Of a DNA stretch of 64,000 bases, positions 18,159 to 28,220 are shown in pieces. This DNA comes from Pseudaminobacter soli (ex Li et al. 2025). GTDB taxonomy: Bacteria; Pseudomonadota; Alphaproteobacteria; Rhizobiales; Rhizobiaceae. A program made the translations under genes and the position numbers. The notes below the pieces were generated by a model, which worked only from the letters and a program-made list of their open reading frames with translations, did no database searches and was not told where the DNA came from. Numbering within the stretch: the first letter of the stretch is position 1; the number at the start of each line of letters is the position of its first letter. Where the stretch lies: NCBI RefSeq assembly GCF_029892515.1, contig NZ_JARXVF010000003.1, positions 558,001 through 622,000 of the forward strand, in the 5' to 3' direction.

Positions 18159-21100
18159 TCAGCTGCACCCGCTCGTGCTGCCACACGTGTCACACTTCTC
18201 GCAGGTGCCGTTGCGGACCATAGTGAAGTTTTGGCACTCCGAGCACATGTTGCCGGTGTAGCCCTGCATGATCGCGCGGCTGCGGCGTTCGGCGGCCTTG
18301 GCCTTGGCGTCGGCCACTTCCTGGGCCGCGGCCTCGGTGAACAGCGCCGAGGTGGTGTCCTCGCGGATCTCCTCGGCCAGCTCCTTCGCCCGCTCCTCAT
18401 AGTCGCGCTTGAAGGCGGTTGCCTCTTCGGCGAGCTCCGAAGTCACGGGCTTGAGTGCGGTCACCGTGCCCGACGAGATCGAACGCACATTCGAGCCCGA
18501 ATAGGCGGTCGGCGCGGTCTTGGTCGGCTGGCCGGCGGGAGCGCCGCCAAAACCCTTAGGCTCGGAGCCGGCGACGCCGGACACCACCTTCAGCGGCGCG
18601 CCGCGGGTCAGGCCCTTGGACACCGGGGTCTTGCCCTCGGAAATGCCGCGACCGACCGAGGTGTTCGAGAAGTCGCTGATGTCGACATGGGCCAGATCGT
18701 TGCGGCCGATATAGGAGATGGCCAGTTCGCGGAACACATAGTCGATGATCGACGTGGCGTTCTTGATCGCGTCGTTGCCGATGACCATGCCGGCCGGCTC
18801 GAACTTGGTGAAGGTGAAGGCGTCGACATATTCATCGAGCGGCACGCCGTACTGCAGGCCGATGGAGATCGCGATGGCAAAGTTATTCATCATCGCGCGG
18901 AAGGCCGCACCTTCCTTGTGCATGTCGATGAAGATCTCGCCCAGGCGCCCGTCGTCGAACTCGCCGGTGCGCAGGTACACCTTGTGACCGCCGATGACGG
19001 CCTTCTGCGTGTAGCCCTTGCGGCGGTTCGGCAGCTTCTCGCGCTCGCGCACCACCTTCTCGATGACGCGCTCAATGATCTTTTCGGTGACGGCAACGGC
19101 CTGTGCGGCAGCCGGGGCGGCAACCAGAGCCTCGACGGCGTCCTCGGCATCCTCTTCGTCGTCCTGGATCAGCGAGGCATTCAGCGGCTGGCTGAGCTTC
19201 GAGCCATCGCGGTAGAGCGCGTTGGCCTTCAGCGCCAGCTTCCAGGAGAGCATGTAGGCGTTCTTGCAGTCCTCGACCGTCGCCTCGTTGGGCATGTTGA
19301 TGGTCTTGGAGATGGCGCCCGAGATGAAGGGCTGGGCAGCCGCCATCATGCGGATGTGGCTTTCAACCGAGAGATAGCGCTTGCCGATCTTGCCGCACGG
19401 ATTGGCGCAGTCGAACACCGGATAATGCTCGGCCTTGAGGAAGGGCGCGCCTTCCAGCGTCATCGCACCGCAGACATGGATGTTGGCGGCTTCGATGTCC
19501 TTCTTGGAGAAGCCGAGAGCCGGCAGCATCTCGAAGGAGAAGTCGTTGAGCTGCTCGTCGGTGAGGCCGAGCGACTGCTTGCAGAAGTCTTCGCCTAGCG
19601 TCCACTTGTTGAACACGAACTTGATGTCGAACGCGCTCTTGAGGGCCGAATTCAGCGTCTCGATCTTCTCGTCGGTGAAGCCCTTGGCCTTCAGCGTCGA
19701 GGGGTTGACGCCCGGCGCCTGGTTCAGGTTGCCATGGCCGACCGCATAGGCTTCGATCTCGGCGATCTGGCTTTCCGAGTAGCCCAGCGTGCGCAGGGCT
19801 TCCGGCACGGCGCGGTTGATGATCTTGAAGTAGCCGCCGCCGGCGAGCTTCTTGAACTTCACCAGGGCGAAGTCGGGCTCGATGCCGGTGGTGTCGCAGT
19901 CCATGACCAGGCCGATCGTGCCGGTCGGCGCGATAACGGTGGCCTGCGCGTTGCGATAGCCGTGCTTTTCACCGAGCTCGATGGCGCGGTCCCAGGCAGC
20001 CTGGGCGTGGAGGACCAGCTCGGCCTGCGGGCAATCCTCGGCAATCAGGCCCACCGGGTTGACCGACAGCTTCTCATAGCCGTCCTTGTCGCCATAGGCG
20101 GCGCGGCGGTGGTTGCGCATGACGCGCAGCATGTTTTCGGCGTTGCGCTCGTAGTCGGCGAAGGCGCCGAGCTCACCGGCCATCTCGGCCGAGGTGGCGT
20201 AGGCAACGCCGGTCATGATCGCGGACAGCGCGCCGCAGATGGCGCGGCCTTCCTTTGAGTCATAGGGAATGCCCGCGGTCATCAGCAGGCCGCCGATATT
20301 GGCATAGCCGAGGCCGAGCGTGCGGTACTCGTAGGAGAGCTTGGCGATTTCCTTGGACGGGAACTGCGCCATCATCACCGAGATTTCGAGCACCATGGTC
20401 CATAGGCGCACGGTGTGCTCGTAGGCCGCGATGTCGATGTCGCCATTGGCCTGCCGGTAGGGCAGGAGGTTGATCGAGGCGAGGTTGCAGGCCGTGTCGT
20501 CGAGGAACATGTATTCCGAGCACGGGTTCGAGCCACGGATCGGGCCGGCCGCCGGCGAAGTGTGCCAGTCGTTCATCGTGGAGTTGAAGTGCAGGCCCGG
20601 ATCAGCCGACGCCCAGGCGGCGTAGCCGATCTTCTCCCACAGGTCGCGGGCCTTCAGCGTCTTCAGCACCTTGCCGTCCTTGCGGGCGGTCAGCTTCCAG
20701 TCGCCGTCATTTTCCACGGCGCGCAGGAAGTCGTCCTTCAAGGAAATCGAGTTGTTCGAGTTCTGGCCGGAAACGGTCAGATAGGCTTCCGAATCCCAAT
20801 CCGTGTCGTAGGTCTGGAAGTCGAGCGAGTTGTAGCCCTGGCGCGCGAACTGGATGACGCGCTGGATGTAGTTTTCCGGCACCGAGTTCTTCTTGGCGGC
20901 GCGGATCTCGCGCTTCAGCGCGGTGTTGATCGCGGGGTCGAAGCAGTCGTCGTCCTGCCCTTCGCAGTTCACGCAGGCAGCCATGATCTTGGTCAGGTGC
21001 TGCTTGACGATCTTGGAGCCGGTGACGAGGGCTGCCACCTTCTGCTCTTCCTTGACCTTCCAGTCGATGAAGGCCTCGATATCCGGATGGTCGGCGTCGA

Positions 21101-21947
21101 CGATGACCATCTTGGCGGCGCGGCGGGTGGTGCCGCCCGACTTGATCGCGCCTGCGGCGCGGTCGCCGATCTTGAGGAAGCTCATCAGGCCCGACGACTT
21201 GCCGCCGCCCGAAAGCTTTTCGCCTTCGCCGCGCAGCATGGAGAAGTTGGAGCCGGTGCCCGAGCCATACTTGAACAGGCGCGCCTCGCGCACCCACAGG
21301 TCCATGATGCCGCCCTCGTTGACGAGGTCGTCACCGACCGACTGGATGAAGCAGGCATGCGGCTGCGGGTGCTCATAGGCCGACTTGGACTTGGTCAGCT
21401 TGCCGGTGAAGGGGTCGACGTAATAGTGGCCCTGGCCGGGGCCGTCGATGCCATAGGCCCAGTGCAGGCCGGTGTTGAACCACTGCGGCGAGTTCGGTGC
21501 CACGCGCTGGGTGGCGAGCATGTAGGACTGCTCGTCCTTGAAGGCGAGGGCGTCGGCTTCGGAGTCGAAGTAGCCGCCCTTCCAGCCCCAATAGGCCCAG
21601 GTGCCGGCGAGACGGTCGAAGACCTGGCGGGCGTCGCGCTCGGAGCCGTAGCGCTCGTTTTCGGGCAGTTCGGCCAGCGCCTCTTCATCGGCCACAGAAC
21701 GCCACAGGAAAGAGGGAACGTCGTTCTCCTCGACCTTCTTCAGGCGAGCGGGCACACCGGCCTTGCGGAAATACTTTTGGGCGAGGATGTCGGCCGCGAC
21801 CTGGCTGAACTGCGCGGGCACGTCGATGTCTTCGAGCCGGAAGACGATCGAACCGTCCGGGTTCTTGATTTCGCTCACCGCTTTGCGGAATTCGATTTCC
21901 GCGTAAGCCGATTGTCCGTCCTTGGTGAAACGACGCTCGATGCGCAT
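18159..21947 (-). CDS. nrdJ: Adenosylcobalamin-dependent (class II) ribonucleotide reductase
   Basis: Converts ribonucleotides to deoxyribonucleotides using vitamin B12, independent of oxygen. The 1262-residue protein has the reductase barrel with [20 protein letters not shown], the nucleotide-binding [11 protein letters not shown] and [20 protein letters not shown] motifs, a TSCPD-type domain ([22 protein letters not shown]) and a C-terminal cysteine cluster ([18 protein letters not shown], then CGSTSGCS) for re-reduction or metal binding. No intein interrupts it. It has a ~235-bp leader after the NrdR boxes. The ATG start fits the family. Confidence 0.96.
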   Translation of the reverse strand: MRIERRFTKDGQSAYAEIEFRKAVSEIKNPDGSIVFRLEDIDVPAQFSQVAADILAQKYFRKAGVPARLKKVEENDVPSFLWRSVADEEALAELPENERYGSERDARQVFDRLAGTWAYWGWKGGYFDSEADALAFKDEQSYMLATQRVAPNSPQWFNTGLHWAYGIDGPGQGHYYVDPFTGKLTKSKSAYEHPQPHACFIQSVGDDLVNEGGIMDLWVREARLFKYGSGTGSNFSMLRGEGEKLSGGGKSSGLMSFLKIGDRAAGAIKSGGTTRRAAKMVIVDADHPDIEAFIDWKVKEEQKVAALVTGSKIVKQHLTKIMAACVNCEGQDDDCFDPAINTALKREIRAAKKNSVPENYIQRVIQFARQGYNSLDFQTYDTDWDSEAYLTVSGQNSNNSISLKDDFLRAVENDGDWKLTARKDGKVLKTLKARDLWEKIGYAAWASADPGLHFNSTMNDWHTSPAAGPIRGSNPCSEYMFLDDTACNLASINLLPYRQANGDIDIAAYEHTVRLWTMVLEISVMMAQFPSKEIAKLSYEYRTLGLGYANIGGLLMTAGIPYDSKEGRAICGALSAIMTGVAYATSAEMAGELGAFADYERNAENMLRVMRNHRRAAYGDKDGYEKLSVNPVGLIAEDCPQAELVLHAQAAWDRAIELGEKHGYRNAQATVIAPTGTIGLVMDCDTTGIEPDFALVKFKKLAGGGYFKIINRAVPEALRTLGYSESQIAEIEAYAVGHGNLNQAPGVNPSTLKAKGFTDEKIETLNSALKSAFDIKFVFNKWTLGEDFCKQSLGLTDEQLNDFSFEMLPALGFSKKDIEAANIHVCGAMTLEGAPFLKAEHYPVFDCANPCGKIGKRYLSVESHIRMMAAAQPFISGAISKTINMPNEATVEDCKNAYMLSWKLALKANALYRDGSKLSQPLNASLIQDDEEDAEDAVEALVAAPAAAQAVAVTEKIIERVIEKVVREREKLPNRRKGYTQKAVIGGHKVYLRTGEFDDGRLGEIFIDMHKEGAAFRAMMNNFAIAISIGLQYGVPLDEYVDAFTFTKFEPAGMVIGNDAIKNATSIIDYVFRELAISYIGRNDLAHVDISDFSNTSVGRGISEGKTPVSKGLTRGAPLKVVSGVAGSEPKGFGGAPAGQPTKTAPTAYSGSNVRSISSGTVTALKPVTSELAEEATAFKRDYEERAKELAEEIREDTTSALFTEAAAQEVADAKAKAAERRSRAIMQGYTGNMCSECQNFTMVRNGTCEKCDTCGSTSGCS

Positions 21948-21960
21948 GGGTTCGTCCTCA

Positions 21961-22018
21961 AGTCCCTATATGTAGCGCCTATCCATTGGAAACCGTCGCA
22001 GTTCCCATATGTAGGCGC
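21961..22018 (-). repeat. Imperfect 19-bp direct repeat in the nrdJ leader
   Basis: On the plus strand, 21961-21979 and 22000-22018 share AGT(C/T)CC(T/C)ATATGTAG followed by a CGC-rich end, starting 39 bp apart. The nearer copy ends 13 bp before the nrdJ ATG. A CCGGACC/GGTCCGG hairpin (22038-22056) lies just upstream in the same leader. Confidence 0.6.
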
Positions 22019-22181
22019 GTGCCCTTTAAAATCCCACCCGGACCTCTTCGGTCCGGCCCCGATTCTCGCGCCAGCCAGGAGTGCCGTTCCGTCGTTGCCG
22101 TGACGGTTTGGCGACCCTTGAGCGACTGGCCCGAAGGTCCTTTTCCAACAGCTTGGTTGTGAGTCCCCTTTGCGGAGGTGG

Positions 22182-22229
22182 TCACATTACCTGGTGCTGC
22201 ATGGTGGCCGCAAACACTAAATATAGTGC
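22182..22229. promoter_or_regulatory. Tandem NrdR boxes upstream of nrdJ
   Basis: ACACTAAATATAGTGC (22214-22229) matches the NrdR consensus ACACWATATATWGTGT at 14 of 16 positions. A weaker second copy (22182-22197, 10 of 16) starts exactly 32 bp away, the three-helical-turn spacing typical of NrdR box pairs. NrdR is the ATP/dATP-sensing repressor of ribonucleotide reductase genes; binding here is inferred. Confidence 0.75.
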
Positions 22230-22270
22230 TAACAACTTATTTTTCCAGCTTCATGCCGGACGTTACAGGC

Positions 22271-22400
22271 AAAAAAATCCCGAAAAAAATCCATGCGTTT
22301 GCCTGCCGCCGAAACGGGCAAAACCGCCAGAACGCGTGGATATTCGGGATTGAAAGACCGGCTTCAGAAAACCGCCGGCCGCGCCCTGAACAAGGGCACG
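22271..22400 (-). ncRNA. Candidate small RNA upstream of nrdJ
   Basis: A minus-strand transcript is predicted from a promoter at 22407-22435 to a strong terminator. The terminator arms AATCCCGAA...ATCCA and TGGAT...TTCGGGATT span 22276-22351, and seven T residues follow on the minus strand. The ~130-nt product would also hold a GGGC/GCCC 5' stem. It contains no credible ORF. The terminator may instead end the pit transcript, whose stop is 270 bp away. Confidence 0.45.
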
Positions 22401-22406
22401 TGGCCC

Positions 22407-22435
22407 ATATGAGACGACTCGTGATTCATCGTCAA
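22407..22435 (-). promoter_or_regulatory. Candidate promoter with two GANTC (CcrM) sites in the spacer
   Basis: On the minus strand CTTGACG gives a perfect -35 core (TTGACG at 22430-22435) and TCATAT a weak -10 (22407-22412), 17 bp apart. Two GANTC sequences (22416-22420 and 22423-22427) sit in the spacer. GANTC is the CcrM methylation site in Rhizobiales. Confidence 0.4.
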
Positions 22436-22624
22436 GAGTTCGTTTCTGTAACTTTTATGACCCCAATATCTTGTGTGTCAGATGTGTGGATAACGGGGAC
22501 AGGAGCGGTTCGGAAGCTCTTGGCTGTGAATGATTTTGTCCGGCCGGTTGATCGCCGATTTCCGGTGTGTGCAGCCGATCGCGGCTAACGATCCTCGGGG
22601 AGGGCGCGGGCGAAGGGCCGAGGG

Positions 22625-24163
22625 TCAGGAAAAGCTGCCGAGCACCAAGAAGACCAGCGCGCCCAGAAGGGCCGACGCGGGCACGGTGGTGGCCCAGGCC
22701 GTGATGATCGTGGTCAGATGGGCGCGCCGCACCAGCTTTCGCCGATTGAGTTCTTCGACCGAGGGCAGCTTGCGCGGATCTTCATCGGAGTCGTCCTCGT
22801 CGGCGAAGTCGTCCTCGGTCAATCCGCGCTTGCTGCGCTTGCGCTCCAGCTTGCGCTGCAAATAGGCCCGGCGGTGCGCGGAGTGGGCGATGTACCACTC
22901 GCGAAACACGCCGACGCCGAACACCGCGCCGACGGCGATGTGGGTCGAACTGACCGGCAAGCCGAACCAGGATGCGGCGATGACGATGATCGCCACTGCC
23001 AGCGCCACCGAATAGGCGCGCATGGGGTTGAGCTTGGTGATCTCGCCGCCAACGATGCGGACGAGTTTTGGCCCATAGAGCAGCAGGCCGCAGGAGATGC
23101 CGAGCGCGCCGATCAGCATCACCCACAGCGGAATATCGACGATATCGGTCACCTGGCCGATCTTGGCTGCATGCACGATCGCTGCCAGCGGCCCCACCGC
23201 ATTGGCGACATCGTTGGCGCCATGTGCGAAGGAGAGCAGGGCGGCCGAGCCGATCAGCGGCAGCCGGAAGAGGGCCCGCAGCGAACGGTTGCGGTTCGGC
23301 ATGCCTTGCGACTGCCGCAGCACGGAGCGGTTGGAGATCGCCCAGGCCGCGATGAAGGTGCCGACGCCGATCAGAGCCGTCATCGGCAAGCCAAGGTGTA
23401 GGCCGAGCCTGGTCACCAGATAGGTCGCGAAGGAGCCGACCATCAGCGCGGTCAGCACCGGAACCCAGCGCCGCGCGGCAGCGATCTTGTCGTCCTGATA
23501 GATGATGGCCGTCTTGATGCAGGCCTGGAAGACGATGGCAGCCCCGGCGCCGAGGGCAGGGGTTACGATCCAGGAGGTTGCGATCGTCGCCATCGACAGC
23601 CAGTTGATGGCGTCGAGACCTGCGGCGGCCGCGGCCGCGCCCACCACACCGCCCACGATGGCGTGGGTGGTCGAGATCGGCGCACCGACCCAGGTGGAAA
23701 AGTTGATCCACAGCGCCGAGGACACCAGTGCCGCAAGCATCAGCCTGATCATCAACGAGGGATCGACAAAGACCTCGGGCCGGACGATCTCGGAGGAAAT
23801 GGTGGCGACCACCGTGTCGCCGGCAACAAGGGCGCCCATGACCTCGAAGATGGCCGCCAGCACCAGCGCGCTGACCATGGATATTGCCTTGGCCCCGACA
23901 GCCGCGCCGACATTGTTGGCGACGTCGTTGGCACCGATGTTCATGGCCATGTAGGCCGCAAGGGCAGCGGCGACGATGACGACCAGAGCGCGCGGCTCGC
24001 CAAACGCATAGATCGAGGCGGCGGCTGCAGCCAAAAGCAGGAAGACCAGCGCCAGGCCCGGTGCCGTCAAACCACGCAGGACAAAGCCGGTTGCCTCCTC
24101 GATATCAGCGAGGCGGCCAAGGTCCTTGTCGAGTGTGTGCTTGCCGCGCGAGGTACGGTTCAT
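22625..24163 (-). CDS. pit: PiT-family inorganic phosphate transporter
   Basis: A proton- or metal-coupled phosphate permease of the inner membrane. The 512-residue protein carries the two inverted PiT signatures, NIGANDVANNVGAAVGAK near residue 76 and HGANDVANAVGPL in the second half, plus SSTHIAVGA and TTHAIVGG motifs and about ten membrane segments. An acidic cytosolic loop (EDDFADEDDSDEDP) lies near residue 450. Rhizobial pit genes are often preceded by a DUF47 gene; none is seen here. There is no Pho box directly upstream. Confidence 0.92.
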   Translation of the reverse strand: MNRTSRGKHTLDKDLGRLADIEEATGFVLRGLTAPGLALVFLLLAAAAASIYAFGEPRALVVIVAAALAAYMAMNIGANDVANNVGAAVGAKAISMVSALVLAAIFEVMGALVAGDTVVATISSEIVRPEVFVDPSLMIRLMLAALVSSALWINFSTWVGAPISTTHAIVGGVVGAAAAAAGLDAINWLSMATIATSWIVTPALGAGAAIVFQACIKTAIIYQDDKIAAARRWVPVLTALMVGSFATYLVTRLGLHLGLPMTALIGVGTFIAAWAISNRSVLRQSQGMPNRNRSLRALFRLPLIGSAALLSFAHGANDVANAVGPLAAIVHAAKIGQVTDIVDIPLWVMLIGALGISCGLLLYGPKLVRIVGGEITKLNPMRAYSVALAVAIIVIAASWFGLPVSSTHIAVGAVFGVGVFREWYIAHSAHRRAYLQRKLERKRSKRGLTEDDFADEDDSDEDPRKLPSVEELNRRKLVRRAHLTTIITAWATTVPASALLGALVFLVLGSFS

Positions 24164-24247
24164 CGGCGTGCCCGTACTTGCTGCAGCCCGTCGAAGGCAA
24201 GGGTGAAAGCGCTGCCTGCTGGCTTGTACATGGTCCGCAGGCTAGGC

Positions 24248-24739
24248 TCAGGCGGCGGCTTTATGCGAGCGCTGGCCAAAGCGCTTGATGAGTTCGCCGA
24301 GATCCGGTTCGCGGACCAGACCGGCAGCCCGCGCGGCGGGGAACCATTCGCGACGGCGCTGACCCTTTTCCCGCCACTTCGGCCTTATCTCGGTTACTTC
24401 CATGGGGAACACCAGCACCTCGCAGCGCCGTGGCAGGCCGGAGGGCTGCACCTTGCCATAGAAATAACGGCCTATGTCAATTTGAGACATCATGCCGGTG
24501 ATGCCGGCCTCCTCGGCCGCCTCGCGTGCCGCGGATTCGAAGAGCTGTTCGCTGCCTTCCGGCCATCCCTTGGGCAGAACCCAGCGGCCGGTATCGCGGC
24601 TGGTAATCAGCATGATCTCCACTTCGCCTTCATGGAGGCGCCAGGGCAGGGCTGCCACTTGCACACGACTGGGCATTCCTCCGAAGAGGCGCCGGATCCG
24701 CTCAGCGATGCGGTTGCGTGTGGTGTGGCTGATAAACAT
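24248..24739 (-). CDS. NUDIX hydrolase
   Basis: A 163-residue protein with a complete Nudix box spanning residues 58-80 (G-x5-E-x7-REAAEEAGI), which binds Mg and cleaves nucleoside-diphosphate-linked or polyphosphate substrates. The overall layout (RVQVAALPWR at the start, DTGRWVLPKG before the box) is that of the diphosphoinositol-polyphosphate/Ap-type subgroup. Substrate is not known. It is upstream of pit on the same strand with an 84-bp gap. Confidence 0.9.
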   Translation of the reverse strand: MFISHTTRNRIAERIRRLFGGMPSRVQVAALPWRLHEGEVEIMLITSRDTGRWVLPKGWPEGSEQLFESAAREAAEEAGITGMMSQIDIGRYFYGKVQPSGLPRRCEVLVFPMEVTEIRPKWREKGQRRREWFPAARAAGLVREPDLGELIKRFGQRSHKAAA

Positions 24740-24957
24740 TGCTGCGATCTTCCTACGATCTCCGATTCGTTTGCCGTCTCACGAATATTAGGGTTAATTG
24801 CGTGTAATAAAAGTCAAAAACCTGCGCAACCTGATCAATTTCAGGTGCCTCGCAAGGCTAGTGACTGTCGGGAGCTTTCGGCTGATTGCTCCCGATCATA
24901 TGGGATTTGGCTGTCCGGAAAATCAACCGGGTCTGCAAGCAGGAAGACTTGCGGCCA

Positions 24958-25455
24958 TCAGCCGGCGTGATCTTCCGCGATGGGCTTCTGATAGGTGAAT
25001 CCCATATCCCACGGGAAGTATATCCACGTATCCTGTGACACTTCCGTGACGAAAGTGTCTACCAGCGGGCGTCCCTTGGGTTTTGCGTAGACTGTGGCGA
25101 AATGCGCCTTGGGCATCATGGCCCGCACGATCGCCGCCGTCTTGCCGGTGTCGGTGAGGTCGTCGATGATCAGGGTGCCTTCGCCGTCGTCCTCGAGCAG
25201 GGCCGGGTTGATGTCCTTGAGGACCTTCAGCTGCCCCTGCGAGGAGTAGTCGTGGTAGGAAGCGACGCAGACGGTCTCGATGACGCGGATGCCGAGTTCG
25301 CGCGAAATGATCGCCGCCGGCACGAGGCCGCCGCGGGTGATGCAGACGATCGCCTTCCACTGGCCGTTCACACCGGAAAGCCGCCAGGCAAGCGCGCGGG
25401 CGTCACGGTGGAACTGATCCCAGGATACGGGAAATGCTTTTTCGGGAAGGGACAT
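24958..25455 (-). CDS. gpt: Xanthine(-guanine) phosphoribosyltransferase
   Basis: Purine salvage enzyme that joins xanthine or guanine to PRPP. The 165-residue protein has the PRPP-binding loop [12 protein letters not shown] near residues 93-104 and the family-typical N-terminal [18 protein letters not shown] 25455 begins the conserved region MSLPEKAF; a longer frame adds 20 residues of low-quality sequence. It may cooperate with adenine deaminase (30.7 kb) in purine recycling. Confidence 0.92.
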   Translation of the reverse strand: MSLPEKAFPVSWDQFHRDARALAWRLSGVNGQWKAIVCITRGGLVPAAIISRELGIRVIETVCVASYHDYSSQGQLKVLKDINPALLEDDGEGTLIIDDLTDTGKTAAIVRAMMPKAHFATVYAKPKGRPLVDTFVTEVSQDTWIYFPWDMGFTYQKPIAEDHAG

Positions 25456-25645
25456 GTGGCTCGGCACTCCGATGGCGCGCTCGACGCGCGCTAAGATTGG
25501 GGAATGCGGGCGCAATTAGCCGGAAAGACCGCCATTTGGCAAGCCTTTCCGGCATTTCAGTCTGTGCTTAACGACAAAAGGTTAGCGGCGAGCTTGGAGG
25601 CCCGCGGAATCCGCGTTGTGGCCGGGTCTCACGCTGCCTTTACGG

Positions 25646-26488
25646 TCAGCGCGACATGAAGGTCGCCACGGGCATGGATTGAAGGACGGTGCGGGTGATG
25701 CCGCCGAACAGCAGCTGGCGCAGCCAGGAATGGCTGTAGGCACCGAGAACCAGAAGGTCGGCGTCGGTGCCAGCGATGCGCGCCTGCAGGATATGGTCGA
25801 CCGAGCGCCCGCGCGAGGCTTCGGCAACGACGCTTACATTCACCCCGTGCCTGGAAAGCGCGGTGGCGATTTCGGCCCCTGAAGCCTCTGCATCCTGTTC
25901 GACATCGTCAGGCGGATCGATGACGAAGACCTCCGTGTGCTCCGCCTCCATCATCAGCGGAAGCGCGTCGAAGGCGGCCCGCGCTGCTTCGCGGCTGCCG
26001 TTCCATGCCAGCAGCACGCGCTGGAAGCTGCCGTCATGCGCAGGGCCGGCATGCGGCACGATCAGTACCGGCCGGCCGGATTCGAACAGCAGCGCATCGA
26101 CATCGGCGGTGGCGGAGGACTCGGAATGCGGGTTGCGCTGTGCGGCAATAACGAGATCGGCACAGCGCGCGCTCGAAATTCCGGAGTGCGCGCTGTCGCC
26201 GGAAAAGCTCTCCAGGCTGCGCCATTCGAAGGAGAGCCCCGCGCCGCGCAGGCGGCCGCGGAACATCGCCTGCAAGGCGTCGGCGCGTTCCTTGTTGATC
26301 TCTGCCGTGGTTTGCAGGAATTCCGTGTCGGGAAAGCCGACCGCCGATGTGTAGGCCACCGGCAGCGCCTCGGCATGGACGCCGATCAGATGGCTCTGGT
26401 AACGCGCTGCGAGCGGGATGGCGCAATCGAGCACGCGCTCGGCGTCGTCCTTGCTTTGGATGATGGCGACGATCGTCTTGAACGACAT
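25646..26488 (-). CDS. Tandem universal stress protein
   Basis: A 280-residue cytosolic protein with two UspA domains. The C-terminal one ends in LVLGAYSHSWLRQLLFGG..TRTVL, containing the ATP-binding G-x2-G-x9-G(S/T)-type motif, while the N-terminal one is more degenerate. Two-domain Usp proteins are common in Rhizobiales and respond to starvation or oxygen limitation. GGAGG lies upstream of the ATG at 26488. Confidence 0.9.
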   Translation of the reverse strand: MSFKTIVAIIQSKDDAERVLDCAIPLAARYQSHLIGVHAEALPVAYTSAVGFPDTEFLQTTAEINKERADALQAMFRGRLRGAGLSFEWRSLESFSGDSAHSGISSARCADLVIAAQRNPHSESSATADVDALLFESGRPVLIVPHAGPAHDGSFQRVLLAWNGSREAARAAFDALPLMMEAEHTEVFVIDPPDDVEQDAEASGAEIATALSRHGVNVSVVAEASRGRSVDHILQARIAGTDADLLVLGAYSHSWLRQLLFGGITRTVLQSMPVATFMSR

Positions 26489-26578
26489 TGGCGGCCTCCG
26501 TGGTGGCGCTGGCAGGATCCCTGCACGGCGCACTTTATCACCAACCGGAGGGTTCCGCACGAAGCGTCGCGTGACGCT

Positions 26579-27331
26579 TTAGTCGGGCTTTGCGCTGGCC
26601 TCGACGATGCCGGCGACCATGCTTGCGACCTCGGCGCGGGCAGCTTCCAGCGCCTCGGGCGAACGGGCGCGCACCACCAGTTCGGTCCAGAACGAGCCGT
26701 CGAGATATTTCGGGTAGGAACCGATGATCGTGTCGGGGTGACGCTGCTGGATCTCGGCCAGCGGGCCGCCGATCGTGCCTTCGCCGAAGGGGCATTCGAC
26801 CGTCACCGACAACAGCTTGGTGCCGGTCTGGAGCGTGGGCACCACATTGTCGAGCATGGCCTGGAAGATCGCCGGCACACCGGCCATCACATAGACGTTG
26901 CCGATATGGAAGCCGGGCGCCATGGAAACGGGATTGTCGATGTGCTCGGCACCGTGCGGCATGCGGGCCATCCGCTTGCGCGCCTCGGTGAACTCCATGC
27001 CGCGGCTGGCGTAGTTGGTTTCCATCATCGCATAGGCCTTGGCGTCGTATTCGCAAGGCACGCCGAAGGCCTTGGAGACTGAGTCGGCGGTGATGTCGTC
27101 ATGGGTGGGGCCGATGCCGCCAGTGGTGAACACATAGGTGTAGCGCGCCCTCAGCGCATTCACAGCCGCGACGATCTCGTCCTCCTCGTCGGGAACGATC
27201 CGCACTTCCTTCAGGTCGATGCCGATCGCCGTCATGATGTCGGCGAGGTGGCCGATATTGCGGTCCTTGGTGCGGCCCGACAGGATTTCGTCGCCGATGA
27301 TGACCATTGCTGCGGTGACGATGTCGACCAT
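26579..27331 (-). CDS. CinA-like molybdopterin-binding domain protein
   Basis: A 250-residue protein of the competence/damage-inducible CinA N-terminal (MoaB/Mog-fold) family: IIGDEILSGRTKDRN near residue 12, TTGGIGPTHDDITADS near 68 and APGFHIGNVYVMAGVP near 140. It lacks the C-terminal nicotinamide-nucleotide amidase domain of full CinA. Stand-alone members are usual in alphaproteobacteria and their reaction is uncertain. GGGAG precedes ATG 27331. It is divergent from wrbA. Confidence 0.9.
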   Translation of the reverse strand: MVDIVTAAMVIIGDEILSGRTKDRNIGHLADIMTAIGIDLKEVRIVPDEEDEIVAAVNALRARYTYVFTTGGIGPTHDDITADSVSKAFGVPCEYDAKAYAMMETNYASRGMEFTEARKRMARMPHGAEHIDNPVSMAPGFHIGNVYVMAGVPAIFQAMLDNVVPTLQTGTKLLSVTVECPFGEGTIGGPLAEIQQRHPDTIIGSYPKYLDGSFWTELVVRARSPEALEAARAEVASMVAGIVEASAKPD

Positions 27332-27519
27332 GTCGCTGCTCCCGAAATTGACTGAATTCGTGAGATAGCCCGGCGCGCCGCGGCGGGCAATGGTGCGCAA
27401 ACAGTGAACGAACTGTCGGCAACTTGAGAATTTCCAATGAACGATCGAGGCACTACATCGGTGACCGAAAGGCGGGACACGATCCGCCTCCGATCTTTCC
27501 CGACTGAAGGAGTTTTACG

Positions 27520-28119
27520 ATGGCAAAGGTTCTGGTGCTCTACTATTCGAGCTGGGGTCACATGGAGCAGATGGCGATAGCCGCTGCGGAAGGCGCACGC
27601 GAAGCCGGCGCGCAGGTCACCATCAAGCGCGTTCCCGAACTGGTGCCCGAAGCCGTTGCCAAGGCCGCCTACTATAAGCTCGACCAGGTGGCGCCGATCG
27701 CCGACCCGCTCGAACTCGAGAACTATGACGCCATCATCATCGGCACCGCCACCCGCTACGGCACGATGGCCGCGCAGATGAAGAACTTCCTCGACCAGAC
27801 CGGTCCGCTCTGGGCGCGCGGCGCGCTGCTCAACAAGGTCGGCTCGGTGATGGTTTCGACCGCCACCCAGCACGGCGGTGCGGAACTGGCGCTGATCAAC
27901 GCCCAGATCCACCTGCAGCACCACGGCATGGTCATCGTGCCGCTGTCCTATGCCCATCAGGGCCAGATGGGCAATGACGTCGTCCGCGGCGGCGCGCCCT
28001 ACGGCATGACCACGACCTCGGATGGCGACGGTTCGCGCCAGCCTTCGGCCCAGGAACTGGAAGGCGCGCACTTCCAGGGCAAGCGCGTGGCCGAGATCGC
28101 TGCACGCCTGCACGGCTAA
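27520..28119 (+). CDS. wrbA: NAD(P)H:quinone oxidoreductase, WrbA type
   Basis: FMN-dependent two-electron quinone reductase that protects against redox cycling. The 199-residue flavodoxin-fold protein has [14 protein letters not shown] at the N-terminus for FMN phosphate binding, the [20 protein letters not shown] stretch and the HGGAE and PYGMTT motifs specific to WrbA. AAGGAG lies before the ATG. Its own terminator follows. Confidence 0.96.
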   Translation: MAKVLVLYYSSWGHMEQMAIAAAEGAREAGAQVTIKRVPELVPEAVAKAAYYKLDQVAPIADPLELENYDAIIIGTATRYGTMAAQMKNFLDQTGPLWARGALLNKVGSVMVSTATQHGGAELALINAQIHLQHHGMVIVPLSYAHQGQMGNDVVRGGAPYGMTTTSDGDGSRQPSAQELEGAHFQGKRVAEIAARLHG

Positions 28120-28144
28120 TCTTTTCGCCTCCAGCGAAAGCAAG

Positions 28145-28180
28145 AACGGGCGGTTCCTCGCGGAGCCGCCCGTTTCATTT
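28145..28180 (+). terminator. Terminator after wrbA
   Basis: AACGGGCGG / CCGCCCGTT stem with a 12-nt loop followed by TCATTTTC. Confidence 0.8.
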
Positions 28181-28220
28181 TCAGTCTCGATTTCAGAAAG
28201 TCGAATTGAATCAGTCGCTA

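Noticed and set aside
18159-21947. Intein in NrdJ
   Set aside because: The protein has normal length (1262 residues) and no intein splicing motifs interrupt the reductase domains.
20415-22103. 562-codon plus-strand ORF opposite nrdJ
   Set aside because: Shadow of nrdJ; no family resemblance or ribosome binding site.
21948-22260. Cobalamin riboswitch before nrdJ
   Set aside because: The B12 enzyme made it plausible, but no GCCACTG B12 box or the expected paired core could be found on the minus strand.
24869-24894. CGGGAGC/GCTCCCG hairpin downstream of gpt as terminator
   Set aside because: No T-run on either strand and an 81% unpaired surrounding by eye; could be chance.
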